Assembly: GCA_022494885.1 (NCBI GenBank) | Contig: JAGVSM010002417.1 | Location: forward strand, 1-64,000 | DNA: 64,000 bases | Reading direction: 5' to 3' | Source of the DNA: Micrasema longulum | Lineage: Eukaryota; Arthropoda; Insecta; Trichoptera; Brachycentridae | Part shown: one piece after another, positions 50,665 through 60,954 of the stretch | Layout of the letters: each line of letters begins with the position of its first letter | Numbering within the stretch: the stretch's first letter is position 1 | Made by a program: the position numbers and the translations under genes | The notes under the pieces: model-generated | What the model saw: only the letters and a program-made list of their open reading frames with translations | What the model was told of the DNA's origin: nothing | Databases searched by the model: none

Positions 50665-51415
50665 GGCTCTCTTGTTAACGACAAAGAGGAACTGCAAGTC
50701 TTGGTAACAAAGGTCCACAATGTATGCAAGGAAAGCGATTTGCTGATGAATGTCGATAAATCAAATGTGATGGTCTTTGAAAAAAAAAAGAAAAAGTACG
50801 ACTAAAAGTGAAATCTCTGTGAATATAGTTATTCTAAAACAAGTAGAGGAATTCGAGTATCTGGGAAGTATGTTTACTAGCGATTGAATGACTGAGAAAT
50901 GTATTGAAAGGAAGATGAGTGCTGGGAACAGAGTGAACGGTGCACTAAAATCAACTTTGGCAAATAAATGTTTGTCGCAAGAGGCAAAATAAGCAGTTCA
51001 CAATGGAGTCCTGGTCCCGATCCTGATAGATGGGAGCGAAGAATGGACTTGGAAAAATAGGGATGAAAGTAGGCTGAATGCTGTCAAAATGCAATCTCTC
51101 AGGTGAATGTGTGGTAAAACCATGTACGATAGATGCACAAATGTTGAGATCCTTTGTGGAAGTCTGAGGTAGGCATTATCGATAAAACTTTGAAAGGAGC
51201 TCTGCGCTGGTTTGGACATGTTGAGCAAATGGAAAACGAAAGAACATCTAAGAATATTTATAATGCAAATGTTGATGGATGCAGAAAAAGAGGAAAACCG
51301 AGAAAGACATGGCATTACCAAATCCAACAAATACTTGAAGATGTACATGTCAAAAGTCGGAATAATTGGCGTGCGTGCATGAGAAGATGTATGAATGTAA
51401 TAATAATGTTTTAAA
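50665..51415 (+). pseudogene. RTE-like LINE RT, post-palm to C-terminus
   Basis: It starts just after the YADD motif: 'NDKEELQVLVTKVHNVCKES' and 'MNVDKSNVMVFEK' (50680-50780), then 'VEEFEYLGSMFTSD' (about 50845), 'MSAGNRVNGALKS', 'AVHNGVLVPILIDGSEEW' (about 50995), 'MCGKTMYDRCTNVE' and 'ALRWFGHVEQMENERTSKNI' (about 51200). Several frameshifts and stops. It is the same family as 26150-26614 and 55390-56870, whose fragments complement it. Confidence 0.78.
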
Positions 51416-51424
51416 AAGCCACGA

Positions 51425-51712
51425 ACAACAGCGGCATACAACTGAAATATAGATGTTGTGCAGGCGCTGCACGCGTAGACAGAATCCGCATTGAGTGTGT
51501 CAGAGGGTTTTTCAAATTGGCACCGATAGCTGAAATAAAGCAGGATAAGATGGTAGGTTCACGTCACGCGTAAAGAAGTCGAACATTCGGTAAGAAGAGC
51601 ACTCAACATCCCATCTAAACCTAGAGGGAGAGGTAGAGGCAGACATGCAGCAACATGGTGGCCTAATGGCAAGCAGGAGTTGACGGCACTAGATATTCCC
51701 GTTATAAATAAT
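51425..51712 (+). pseudogene. Second RTE/L1-like RT C-terminal remnant
   Basis: 'IRIECVRGFFKLAPIAEIKQ' (about 51490-51550), then 'ALNIPSKPRGRGRGRHAA' type text (about 51600-51655) and 'ELTALDIPVI'. The motif 'iRgxxkvaPixeKm...hPVRRALNIPsxxRGRGRPxxTWW' belongs to RT C-termini of a different RTE-like family from the one just upstream. Frameshifted. Confidence 0.65.
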
Positions 51713-52143
51713 TGAACGTTGTAATGCAGAAAGCAGCCAGCCATAAAAAAGTGAAACTGAGATAATAGCACCTTTGTAAAAAAAGTAAATAAACAAATCT
51801 CCACAACATTTGGAATGTTTTAGATTTTAACAAATGATAAACAAGGGATATATAAGTTTTTTTTTTACATTGAAAACAAGAATTTAATTATGTATTTGAG
51901 AAGTTTTAATGATTTTTAAATTCGTTAAGATTTTTAGTACTGTGGGTGTTTTCTGCAAATTGAGAAATACCGTTTTTGTGATTGATACCATTTTCAGAAG
52001 ATGATTAAAACAACCTTTTGTATGAAAACGGTCTGGCTGTTTTTAGCAGAACATAGAATTGACCTTACTGCACCCGATAACATCAATATCTCATTTTATC
52101 AAAATTGTGGACTAGCTGCTTTCTGCATTACTACGTTCAATTA
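51708..52143 (+). mobile_element. Family F TIR element, uninterrupted copy
   Basis: Left AATTGAACGTTGTAATGCAG then AAAGCAGCCAGCC; right, inward, AATTGAACGTAGTAATGCAG then AAAGCAGCTAGTCC. These are 30+ bp TIRs with three mismatches. About 435 bp, no ORF of note. It provides the empty site for the foldback insertion at 37786-38300 (single ATATCTCAT). Confidence 0.78.
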
Positions 52144-52204
52144 CAACCCAGAACAGGAGATCTTGGCACTTTCGTACAAGGAGCAGGGAGAAGAAGAAAA
52201 ATAA

Positions 52205-52395
52205 GATCGGTTATAGGGTTGTGGTGCTGTGGCTAGTGTCTCGGACTCACGGATCAAAGGTGCGTGGTTCGAATCCCACTCTTCCCTAACTTCATTATCA
52301 TTTTCTAATATTGAGTTGTTTACAACTCGTTTAAAAATGGCCCTCAAAATTAAATACTTGGGTAAATCATAAGAACGCATTTTTTTTTTAAAGTT
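52205..52395 (+). mobile_element. SINE-A, full length
   Basis: 'TAGGGTTGTGGTGCTGTGGC', B box GGTTCGAATCC, 'CATTATCATTTTCTAATATT', 'AACTCGTTTAAAAATGGCCC', ending 'TGGGTAAATCATAAGAACGC'. Confidence 0.8.
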
Positions 52396-52850
52396 TACAT
52401 TACAAATAACAAACAATGTAAGCAAATACTTACATACATACCTGTCTAATTAATCTTATATCTAGAAAAATAAAAATTCAAATGTTATGCATTTTTTGAT
52501 TCACTATGAAGAGTTTGTTTTTTGTAAATGACGCGAGCTTTTACATTCTAGTGTTATATCATGTAAATGACTATATAGCTTTTTAGTATAAATATGTTTT
52601 AAATTGCATTAGATAATACCTACGGTACGTACTTATGTATGTTCCGAATTCGACGCTAAACGGCACGGTAAGATGGAAACCTGAAATAATTTATATGAAT
52701 TTAAAAGGAACAACCTCCGAAACATTACATTATTTCGTAACGATTTTTGTTAAACAGTGCAATAGTTTAAGGATACAATTTAGTTTATACAGGAAACCAT
52801 ATGTTAGGAATATAAAGATTTAATTTAATAATTCACATTTTATACATACA
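52396..52850. other. Nothing recognised
   Basis: AT-rich; a 62-codon frame at 52635-52823 lacks any motif. Confidence 0.35.
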
Positions 52851-53270
52851 GTCGACTTATGGTTGAGGTCCGAGATTCAAAAGATGTAGCATTACAAAAT
52901 TTTTCTCTTTCATTTCGTTTTCGTTTTAATGTTTAAAAATTGCTTTTTTGTCTGCCAACTTTACAGAAGGGCCAACATTTTTTTAATCGATAAATCATGT
53001 AGAAATCACACTAATACAATGGTATACATAAGGTTTTTTTTTATTAATTAACAAACAAAGTCGACTTGTGGTTGAGGTCCGAGATTCAAAAGATGTAGCA
53101 TTACAAAAATTTTCTCTTTCATTTCGTTTTCGTTTTAATGTTTAAAAATGGCTTTTTTGTCTGCCAACTTTACAGAAAAACCATCATTTTTTTAAATCGA
53201 TAAATCATGTAGAAATCGCGCTAATTCAATGGTATACATAAGGGTTTTTTTTTTATTAATTAACAAACAA
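52851..53270 (+). repeat. Tandem duplication, two ~210-bp units
   Basis: Unit 1 (52851-53059) and unit 2 (53060-53270) both start GTCGACTT.TGGTTGAGGTCC and end ATTAATTAACAAACAAA. They differ by about ten substitutions plus small T-run length changes. No coding frame. A recent local duplication or a two-unit satellite seed. Confidence 0.85.
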
Positions 53271-53444
53271 AATCTTTAATTTTCTCTTCTATAAAATTGC
53301 TACATCTCGCTTAATAAACTTTGCCTTTCCACGGTCAATATATTTAAAATTCGTATAATTTTATCGTTTTATTTTCAAAGTATAGTTGTCTTATTGTGCC
53401 TCAATAAAGACAGCATGACCCAATTTAATAAATACTAGAAGTTG

Positions 53445-53605
53445 GGCTTGTCGAAAATCGGAATAATCGGCGTACGAGCATTAAAAGATGTGGAAGAGAA
53501 ATCTATATTTAAAGGGAAAAAAAAGAGTTATGTGGCATTCTGTTCTCTCTGCCTACCCCTACAGTACAGAGAAAAGGCCTAGTGGTTAGTTTGTTTGATT
53601 GTTGT
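53445..53605 (+). pseudogene. RTE-like LINE C-terminal end fragment
   Basis: 'AATCGGAATAATCGGCGTAC', 'AGCATTAAAAGATGTGGAAG' and 'TCTCTCTGCCTACCCCTACA' are the DNA equivalents of the last ~40 codons of the RTE copy at 26150-26614 ('RNNRRACMRRCM', 'LSAYPY'). Confidence 0.6.
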
Positions 53606-53689
53606 AAATATGTGGGAATTATGCATTTTTTAAATATAATATCCTAATTAAATAAAGTAAACAAATAATTTATTTTTTTTATTGAAAAA

Positions 53690-53868
53690 AAAAAATTCGC
53701 TTTCTTATAATTTCGCAAATATTTAATTTTGAAGACCATTTTTAACGAGTTGTAAATAACTCACTATTAGAAAATGGAAATCAAGTTGGGGTATAGTGGG
53801 ATTCGAACCACGGATCTTTGATCCGTGAGTCCGAGACACTAGCCATGGGACCACAACCCGATATTGAT
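53690..53868 (-). mobile_element. SINE-A, full length
   Basis: On plus, inverted: 'CCATTTTTAACGAGTTGTAA', 'GGGATTCGAACCACGGATCT', 'AGCCATGGGACCACAACCCG'. The B box and head are intact on minus. Confidence 0.8.
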
Positions 53869-54830
53869 AACGTATGTATTGCAATGAGAATGTTTAGTGG
53901 TTGTTTTTATTTTTCGCATTCGTTAATGGAGTAATAAACTAAACCAAAACAATTTTAATTTAAAGTTTTGTATTTCTGAAATTAATCCGCGTATGACGTC
54001 ACAAGTTCTCTTACGCTTATTCTTGGTCAGTTCCGCCGATTGGTCCGTTGACGGTAAGTAAACCGGATATCTTCCACAACTCTCTTATTACTAGTTCAAC
54101 TCTCTTATCACACATTTTATATGAACTAGTAACATCAATAAAAAAAAATTAAGAATTTTTTTTCTCCTAATTTTTCAAGAAACTTTGCAGAATAACTTTA
54201 CACTCTAATTTTTATTACGAGTAAGAAAATATTTTTTCATCTAATTTCCCGTTGGGCCAAAGTTTCTCGTTAGTATAAAAAAAATGGAGTTTGCTGCCTG
54301 CGGTTACATACACATTATGCTCTCGGGCGAATCCGGAGCAAAACGCGTCGATTTTTTTTACTTCGGCCAGCGAAAAAAATGCCCCGCCATAAGCCGAAGC
54401 ATCATGAAGGCCAGATAGGAAGTATAGTCATCAATATGAAATATTCTATGAGAGTTTGTCGACCTGATGTGTGGCAAAAAATGCCCTCGAACTTATTCTT
54501 TGCGAATCGGCCACAGCAAAAAAACGTGATCTCCTCTAGAGGTAATTCGCGGCTGCATAAAAAACTTCATTATTAATAGTGTGATATTATGTAAGATTTT
54601 GTAATGCTCATTTTTAAAAATTAAATGATCAGTATTGATTGATTTTAACAAAGAATGAAATCTTCTCTGAGGTATATGGAAGTCTCAAGAGTGATACCAA
54701 AATTTTTGTTTCATTAATTATTTATCATGAAGTAACAAAGTAAATCCCGATTCATCTAGTATACGCAACTCCTGAAATGCTCTAACACGCTTCCCCAAGC
54801 CACTACAGGGTGGCTCTATTCACCCCTGTT
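53869..54830. other. Unassigned, with small frame 54379-54576
   Basis: It contains a TATGACGTCAC word (about 53992) and a GC-richer patch (54290-54360). The 65-codon frame starting at an ATG in AAAAAAATGCCCCGCC (54379) reads 'MPRHKPKHHEGQIGSIVIN'. It is basic, has no known motif and no homolog in the window. I give it as a hypothetical only. Confidence 0.3.
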
Positions 54831-54894
54831 CGAGCGATGACTGGAAATTCTGAGACCACTTTAAGGACATAATATAAGATAATTCAATTAATGC

Positions 54895-54965
54895 TAGTTA
54901 GGTTTCGAAACGTACCTGTCTCTTCGTCAGGACACTCACTACACCAACATGTCAATACTAAAATA
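54895..54965 (-). other. Hammerhead-like core, Penelope-like end candidate
   Basis: The minus strand reads CUGACGA, one extra A, stem GAGAC-AGGUAC-GUUUC (five pairs, one G-U), then GAAA (core at 54903-54930). The catalytic core bases are as in hammerhead ribozymes, with the same single extra base after CUGANGA as at 37860-37903. I cannot find a matching stem I/III, so self-cleavage is doubtful. Such motifs are typical of Penelope-like element ends. Confidence 0.4.
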
Positions 54966-54977
54966 CACTTTCACCTT

Positions 54978-55378
54978 TACATTTATTTATTTATATATAC
55001 GCCCAATGAGCATTTTTAGAAACACATTTATACATAGAAAATTATTATAAAAAAAGTAGAAAGACTCAATGGTTTATAGTAGACTTTGTGGGAGTAGAAG
55101 CAGGAGAGAGGTGTTTATAATTGAATTTTACTCGGTGGTCGTTTGAAAAAAGACAACATGTTATCAAAGAAATCAAGAATAGTATGTTTGTTGGCAAACC
55201 TAAGAATTCTGGGCATAGGGGAATGAAAACCATAGATAGTTCTATGGTTATCGGTATGAAAGAGAAAGTTTTGTCTGAGGTTTCTAGTTAGGATATTTAA
55301 TTTTATTGAGCTCAGTAGTTCAGGCGCATCAAAGAGTGAGTTAAGAATTTTTAATAGGATTATAAGGTCGGATTCGGA
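54978..55378 (-). pseudogene. Jockey-like LINE RT C-terminus with 3' end
   Basis: A minus frame (about 55376 to 55128), open throughout, reads 'LLKILNSLFDAPELLSSIKL', 'NILTRNLRQNFLFHTDNHRT', 'IYGFHSPMPRILRFANKHTI' and 'LDFFDNMLSFFKRPPSK', then stop. This is the 'lLxxixfnvPxrxxRxxxlFhixxxrTxyGxxSPmxRmxrxxN...lDiF' C-terminus. An ATAAATAAATAAATG tail follows on minus near 54980. It has no ATG, which is why a start-based search would miss it. Confidence 0.72.
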
Positions 55379-55389
55379 TTCAGACTATT

Positions 55390-55965
55390 TGTGCATCCAT
55401 CGTACATATTTTTACCACATATTTGCCTGCGAGATCGCATTTCAACAGCATTCAGCCTACTTTCATCACTGTTTTTTCAAGTCCATACTTTGCTCCTATA
55501 CTTCAGATTTGGGACCAGGACTCCATTGAGAACTGCTAACTTTGCCTCTTGCTACAAACATTTATTTGCCAAGAATGATTTCAGTGCACAGTTCACTCTG
55601 TTTTCGGCAATCACCCTCCATTTAATATCTTTCTCAGCCATTATATCCCTAGTAAACAAACTGCCCAGATATCTAAACAAATTCTTCTACCTATTTTATT
55701 TTGACCCCATTCACGGTGATTTTACATTAAGTCATACTTTCATTTTTTTCAAAAACCATCACGTTCGATTTATCGACATTCATTGACAAATCGCTTCCCT
55801 TGCATACATTGTAGACTTTTGTTACCAAGAGTTCCAGTTCCTCTTTATTGTTAGCAAAAAGCACGGCATCATCAGCATACAAAAGACAATTGACATTTAG
55901 ATCATCCATTTTTGCTCCCATTCTTAAACCTTTCAAAAACCCCGATTACGAAGGGAAGTTATCAT
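55390..55965 (-). pseudogene. RTE-like LINE RT with YADD motif
   Basis: On minus: 'LRMGAKMDDLNVNCLLYADD' then 'AVLFANNKEELELLVTKVYN' and 'SMNVDKSNVMVFEK' (55936-55735), followed after shifts by 'FKYLGSLFTRD', 'AENRVNCALKSFLANKCL' and 'AVLNGVLVPNLKYRSKVW'. The active-site YADD is intact. The upstream palm half lies at 56535-56870, separated by inserted DNA. Same family as 50665-51415. Confidence 0.78.
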
Positions 55966-56184
55966 TTATCTTCAATTTTCTCCACAAAGTAAAATTAAGT
56001 TTTCTGTATGAAAAGCAGAATATGCATACATTTTTTTCTTCTAAACATATTTAGTCATAGATTTCCGACGAAGATACTTTTAATGTTCATGCAAATATAC
56101 CTACTCATTTTCGTACAAAAATATCGGTTTTTCTTTATAGACAGTCAAAGATAACTCGACTCGACTCGAATATAAAAATTAAAA

Positions 56185-56535
56185 ATATTTTCAGGCGTTG
56201 CCTAGTATGTAGGTGAAATAATTCAATCAGATGAATTTCATACGCAACAATAAAGGTTTCAGCTCTTTAAATTCACAAACGTCTACAGATGGAAGAATCG
56301 AAGGAACATAGATGTTAAAATATAGACAGAATGGTAAATGTTACACAATGTGTAAAGTGGCCACTTAAACCAGCCAATGACAGGTCATAAGCCCTGTGGA
56401 TGCCTAGACTTCTATATACCTTTCTCTAAACAGTTCTTCACCTCTGTTATAATATATTAATATTAACAGCACTGTAGGGAGTTGAATCCAGTCCTTATCT
56501 GCAAAAATTTGGACAAACTCAAAACATTTTTGAGC
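56185..56535 (-). mobile_element. Foldback family G, full-length single form, inserted in an RTE copy (G9)
   Basis: On minus it starts AATGTTTTGAGTTTGTCC (near 56535), passes 'GACTGGATTCAACTCCCTAC', 'GACCTGTCATTGGCTGGTTT', 'AGTGGCCACTTTACACATTG' and ends 'GGCAACGCCTGAAAATATT' (near 56188). Together with G5 it defines the family ends, which form an 11-bp inverted pair AATATTTT(G/C)AG. Confidence 0.75.
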
Positions 56536-56875
56536 ATAACTCTGTTAATTTCCCATTGTAATCGAGGCCGAGTTCTTTCATGCCGTGATCGATATATACG
56601 TTGAACAGCCATGATGGCATCACATATCTTTGTTTGACTCTTTATGAATGGCACACCACGATGTGTATGATCCATTTACCCTAACACATGCTGGGCTGTC
56701 TTTATACAGAGAAGCAATAGCCCGTGTCAGATTTCCGCTCACTCCATACTCCGATAACACCTTCCATATTTTTTTTCTTTCAACTCTTATCAAACGCTTT
56801 TTACAGATCGACAAATGCGCAGAAAACCTTTTACTTTCGGTATTCACAATAAGTGATATTTCCCTATTTCATGTT
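56536..56875 (-). pseudogene. RTE-like LINE RT, palm N-terminal half
   Basis: On minus: 'VERKKIWKVLSEYGVSGNLT' and 'RAIASLYKDSPACVRVNGSY' (about 56795-56675), equivalent to the RTE 'aFDrVxrxxlwxvLxxyGvxgxLlxaixslYxxsxacVrvngxxs' region, then a frameshift and 'MKELGLDYNGKLTEL'. The first catalytic aspartate region just upstream is frame-damaged. Continues, after interruption, at 55965. Confidence 0.72.
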
Positions 56876-57485
56876 TAAAATTAAATTTTGCATATTCACA
56901 CAAACGTGAATAATCCAGTTATGATTGAATGAAAAAATATATTAAAAACAAAGCATTCCGACTATCGTCGGGTCACCGATGGTGCACATGTGCTATAAGT
57001 ATCTCATTAGAGCTTCATTTGTTAACGAACAGATCCATGGGAACGTTTTCGTATTTAGTTTACCTGAGTATGGAAGAAGTTGGGTACATCTCCCCGAGGA
57101 TTCACGCGTGAGGTAGTCTGAGAGGTTAGAAGGTACTCGGGGAGCGAAACGTCAAGGGTCAATACTTCAAGCATTGTTTAGGGGGCGAAGCGGAACAACA
57201 GGTAGACAAGTAGACGGTAGACGAATAAATTAGAATCATAATTGTGAGATAACTTCTAACAATGAAAAAATTCAAACTGTGTATTTCAAATTTCAACTCT
57301 TCAATTAAAACCATTCCTGAGATTGATACTTCAGCAAAAAACCATACTCTCCTCTTTTTACTAACGAAGACTAGCATAGATATTAATTAATTTACATACA
57401 CATATTCGTAGTTCAACTTTAGTATCTATTTTTTTTAAATGCCAACAAAAAGAAAATGCATTGAGAACGGAATATGCAATAACAG
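56876..57485. other. No gene; inverted repeat and palindrome at 57090-57144
   Basis: CTCCCCGAG (57090-57098) and CTCGGGGAG (57136-57144) are perfect inverted copies; between them lies the palindrome TCACGCGTGA (57102-57111). No coding motif in the stretch. Confidence 0.45.
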
Positions 57486-57489
57486 ATGC

Positions 57490-57555
57490 TTACACAGCTT
57501 ATTATCTATCACTTCACACACTGTTTTAAATTCACCATTCTGAAAATTCCTTAAA
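57490..57555 (+). mobile_element. Foldback family G fragment
   Basis: 'TCACTTCACACACTGTTTTA' and 'AATTCACCATTCTG' resemble the arm core. Confidence 0.4.
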
Positions 57556-59569
57556 TAGCAGTTTCTGCGGTAGGTACCATGATCTTTAAAAAATTTAAGA
57601 TTTTCTGTTTTAATAAAACTTCGTGATGGTTATTTTTTTAATGATTAAAAAATATTTTATCTACTGCACCAATAGCATCTTCTTGTTACTGTGCAAATTT
57701 TTATTGTATTCTTATTTTAATTATACTTAAATATCAAATAAGATCTTTTTTCATTCACAATAATTTAATGAGCGTAAATAAACAATTTTTAATGTTATTT
57801 ACACTATATTATTTACATTAGTAAAGATAAAAATAAAATGGAATCCAATACACCTATCATTTAGATTTCAAACCAAATTAAAAGCAATAAAACGCAAGAA
57901 TCAATAAAGGAGTAAAATATTTTAATAGCCATTGATTTGAATAGAAAATAATACAAGAAATGAGCCAACTAAAAAAAAACTCATTTTACAAGTTTTTTTT
58001 TTTCAAATATAATAAATTAATTGTTCTGAAATTTGAAGAGTTTGTTCCTTTCCAAGCAGAATAGTTTTTCTTTTTGAGGAATGACATTGCGAATTTACAT
58101 ATCATAAGTTAATTTAAAAATTGATAATTACTATGAATTTCAATTGTAATAAATATATGGATACCAAACAATAAGATAAAATAAAAAAAGATGTTGCTAT
58201 AAATCTCTTCATTTAAAGCCATTTTTGATAGGATTATGTTGTAATCCTTTTAAGTGTTTAACCTGACTTGAGTTGTCAGTCAGGATTACAAGAGCACGAA
58301 AAGTCCTATTTGATTTCAAGGAACTTATATAACGTGAATAACATAATATGAGTAATATTCAAACAACACATAAAGTAACTCCATTCCTGTACATTTGTAG
58401 TATAAATCTCCGATTTTGCTTCGAAACAACCGCAATTAGGCCGGATTTGAGGAAAAAATTCACTTATTCCAAATAAAATAGAGGAAACTAAAAAAAATAG
58501 TAATGCTCAAAACTGCGCATAAAATTCAATCGAGCCAATAAAATACTTTTTTACCACGGGGCCTTCGGTTCTTTGCATCTTTTAAACTATATAGAATTTG
58601 TATACAATAGCCATTAGCTATGGCTTGAGAAAGGGTATTCAACTCGAAAAATAATCGAGCCCGTCTTTAAAAAATGATACTAAATCGTATGTTTTCATCC
58701 CGCGCCAAAAGGATTAAAGCGTCTACTAAATATCGAAAGAATCTTCGTAATAAATATTTTTGTCCTTTCGATAATGTAATCTTATTTCTCTGCGGGTTCA
58801 ATAATTAACCTGCGGGTTGTGTACACAGGTATGTATGTAAAGATTAATTTCCATGATAAAATCGACTTTATTACATCAGAATTTTTAAAGCTGTTAATTT
58901 TAGGAGTCGAAGTGCTAAATATACAGACTTTTTAAAAAATGCATGCTTTTTTATTGAAACAGGTTGCAACTCAGTCAATCGGGGTTTTCTCCATGTCTTT
59001 TAATTATCCACCAATTTTCGTAACAACTTATCAACATATTATGTATATTTACTTATTAAAAAAAAAAATTAACCCTTAATTTGAATATGAACTTCAACTA
59101 AAAAAATATTTATTATTTACTGTTAAAAAATTAGCTTTTTGTAGTGTGCATTGAATAATTATCATACAATATAAATAGTATCAGAATTACAAATACACTG
59201 TTGTAGTTAAATGAAAAAATGAAAACCAATTATTTCAAACTACAGGTTACATTAAGTAATTAATTATTATTTTTGAAATCCTGTACTTATTTATGATGAA
59301 TTCCCATAAATCATAAATTTTTACCTATAATTTAAATTTAGGTCGTTCGAAATATGATAGAAAAATTAAGACGGACGACAATTAATTACACTTGAAAGTA
59401 CCTACATACAAGCAGGTGTTTGATAAACTTAATTTTCTTTGAAGTTAGAATCTAGTTGGATAATGCTAACTATTTAAGTCGCTTATTTTAATGTTAATTA
59501 AAACTAATTAGAAGTGATTTTCTTATGTACCTATGATAATTATATCCTGCGGATTCAGGAAGCTAGATG
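57556..59569. other. Repeat-poor AT-rich stretch
   Basis: About 2 kb without any of the repeat families or RT pieces seen elsewhere, which makes it the longest apparently single-copy stretch. A small hairpin lies near 58239-58291 (TTGTAATCC ... CCTGACT/AGTCAGG ... GGATTACAA). Confidence 0.4.
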
Positions 59570-59624
59570 TGTAATTCTTCGAGTGATGAAAATCAAATCA
59601 CTTAATCAGCAAGAAAATGGTAGC

Positions 59625-60145
59625 GAACGCGAAAGCTTTCAAATGACGAAAGCTTTCAACAGAGTGCCGACCTTAATTCGAGAAATAAAACGCTGTGAAA
59701 ACGCGTTTCTGAAACCAACCTTGATTCTTATTTAAAAAATATCAATTCGGGTGGTTTTTGTGGTAAGGGTGATTTCGTTCAACAATTCTACTTGGAGCGC
59801 GCGCTTTTGGCCTGGGATTTTCGTCGCCGCGGCAGTGAATTCGTTACATTTCGTCCTTGTCTCCAGCGTCCTCTCGGTGGTGCGGTTTCAAGGCAGCGTC
59901 GGCCGCCAAGTAAGCAGAAGTATAGTCCCGGCAAGGCCAGTCCGCTGGCAGCCGGCATCGCGAGCGGTCGCCGAAGTGCGGGAGTGATCAAACTTGCAGT
60001 ATACTCGGAGCTTTCGCCCGCCACATTTAACTTGGCAATGTGACCAGCGCACCGATATAAAAATCTAAATCACTTGACAATTCCTTTGCACACTTGCGTA
60101 GTTTAACAATTCAGTTTCTAACTTTAATCGCCTACGAGTGATTCG
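59625..60145 (+). promoter_or_regulatory. GC-rich island, candidate host promoter
   Basis: Two GAAAGCTTTC palindromes (59631-59640, 59648-59657) precede a GC-rich, CpG-rich island (about 59785-60030), unlike the AT-rich surroundings. Downstream are a TATA-like GATATAAAAAT (60054-60064) and an Inr-like TCAGTTT (60111-60117). The 58-bp TATA-Inr spacing is longer than usual, so they may not act together. Inference only. Confidence 0.35.
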
Positions 60146-60159
60146 ATGCCGCTGAAAGG
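60146..60159 (+). CDS. Candidate short first coding exon (MPLK...)
   Basis: ATG at 60146 opens ATG CCG CTG AAA GG and is followed directly by GTAAGC (60160-60165), a good splice donor. Short first coding exons are common in insect genes. I could not identify the next exon within the remaining 4 kb. The gene, if real, is unknown and the call depends on the promoter reading above. Confidence 0.25.
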
Positions 60160-60169
60160 GTAAGCAATT

Positions 60170-60954
60170 TTTGATGATTATTTTATAAGAAGGCGTTTTG
60201 ATACACCTTTGATCTCATCCATATAAAGACAATTCATCTCAATAAATACGCCCGCTTCCAATTGAAACATAGTTTTTTTTAGTGACGTGCGTATCTTTCA
60301 TTAGAGTTTTTAATTTATTTCCTCGTGTTAAAATCATTGTTAAATTCCTGTAGTTTTCCAACAAGAATGCTCGATGATTCTCAGAGTCAGTTGATGAGAA
60401 AGCTTTGGTCCTATTTGCTTTGTTCTTGAAATTCTCCACCCGAGGGTGACTCCATGCGGCCAGTTAAGTGTGGATGTACCTTTACCTGTACGTATAAAAG
60501 TAGGTACCGGCTTATACCCGTGTATACCTGTACCCTAACATTCTTTGTCTTGTTGCTTTCTGTCCGGAGGGAGACGCTACTATGTACTACACAGGTTCTA
60601 TGTAAATTATGCACCTGTGACGCTTTCTTGTCTTTATTCAGAAAAAAGCTTAACATAAAATACTTTTGACTGGGGTATCGTATTGTCCATCAAACAAACA
60701 TCATAAACTGCATAAATTATTATAAAACTACATACATACATGTTTCTCAAACGTTATACCGATTTTTCAATTCATTTTCCGAAAACACTCTTTAACAATA
60801 AGAACATTATTTATTTATACATGTACGCTTTATTCAGTTAGTTTATAATATCTTAAGAACCTACGAGTATAAAAACGTTTAACCACGTTACATTTAATAT
60901 CAAATTTATCAAGAATATGTTTGTTTTTAAATTGATTTAATATTTTAAATTATG
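60170..60954. other. No gene; second TATA-like word
   Basis: 'CGTATAAAAGTAGGTACCGG' (about 60490-60509) is TATA-like. The open frames on both strands around 60410-60670 overlap each other and have no known motif. Confidence 0.35.

Noticed and set aside
55391..55786. 131-codon plus-strand frame
   Set aside because: Antisense of the RTE-like RT that carries the YADD motif on minus.
59751..60043. Overlapping open frames in the GC island as a protein-coding exon
   Set aside because: Three frames on both strands stay open because stop codons are rare in GC-rich DNA; none has a motif or an ATG start.
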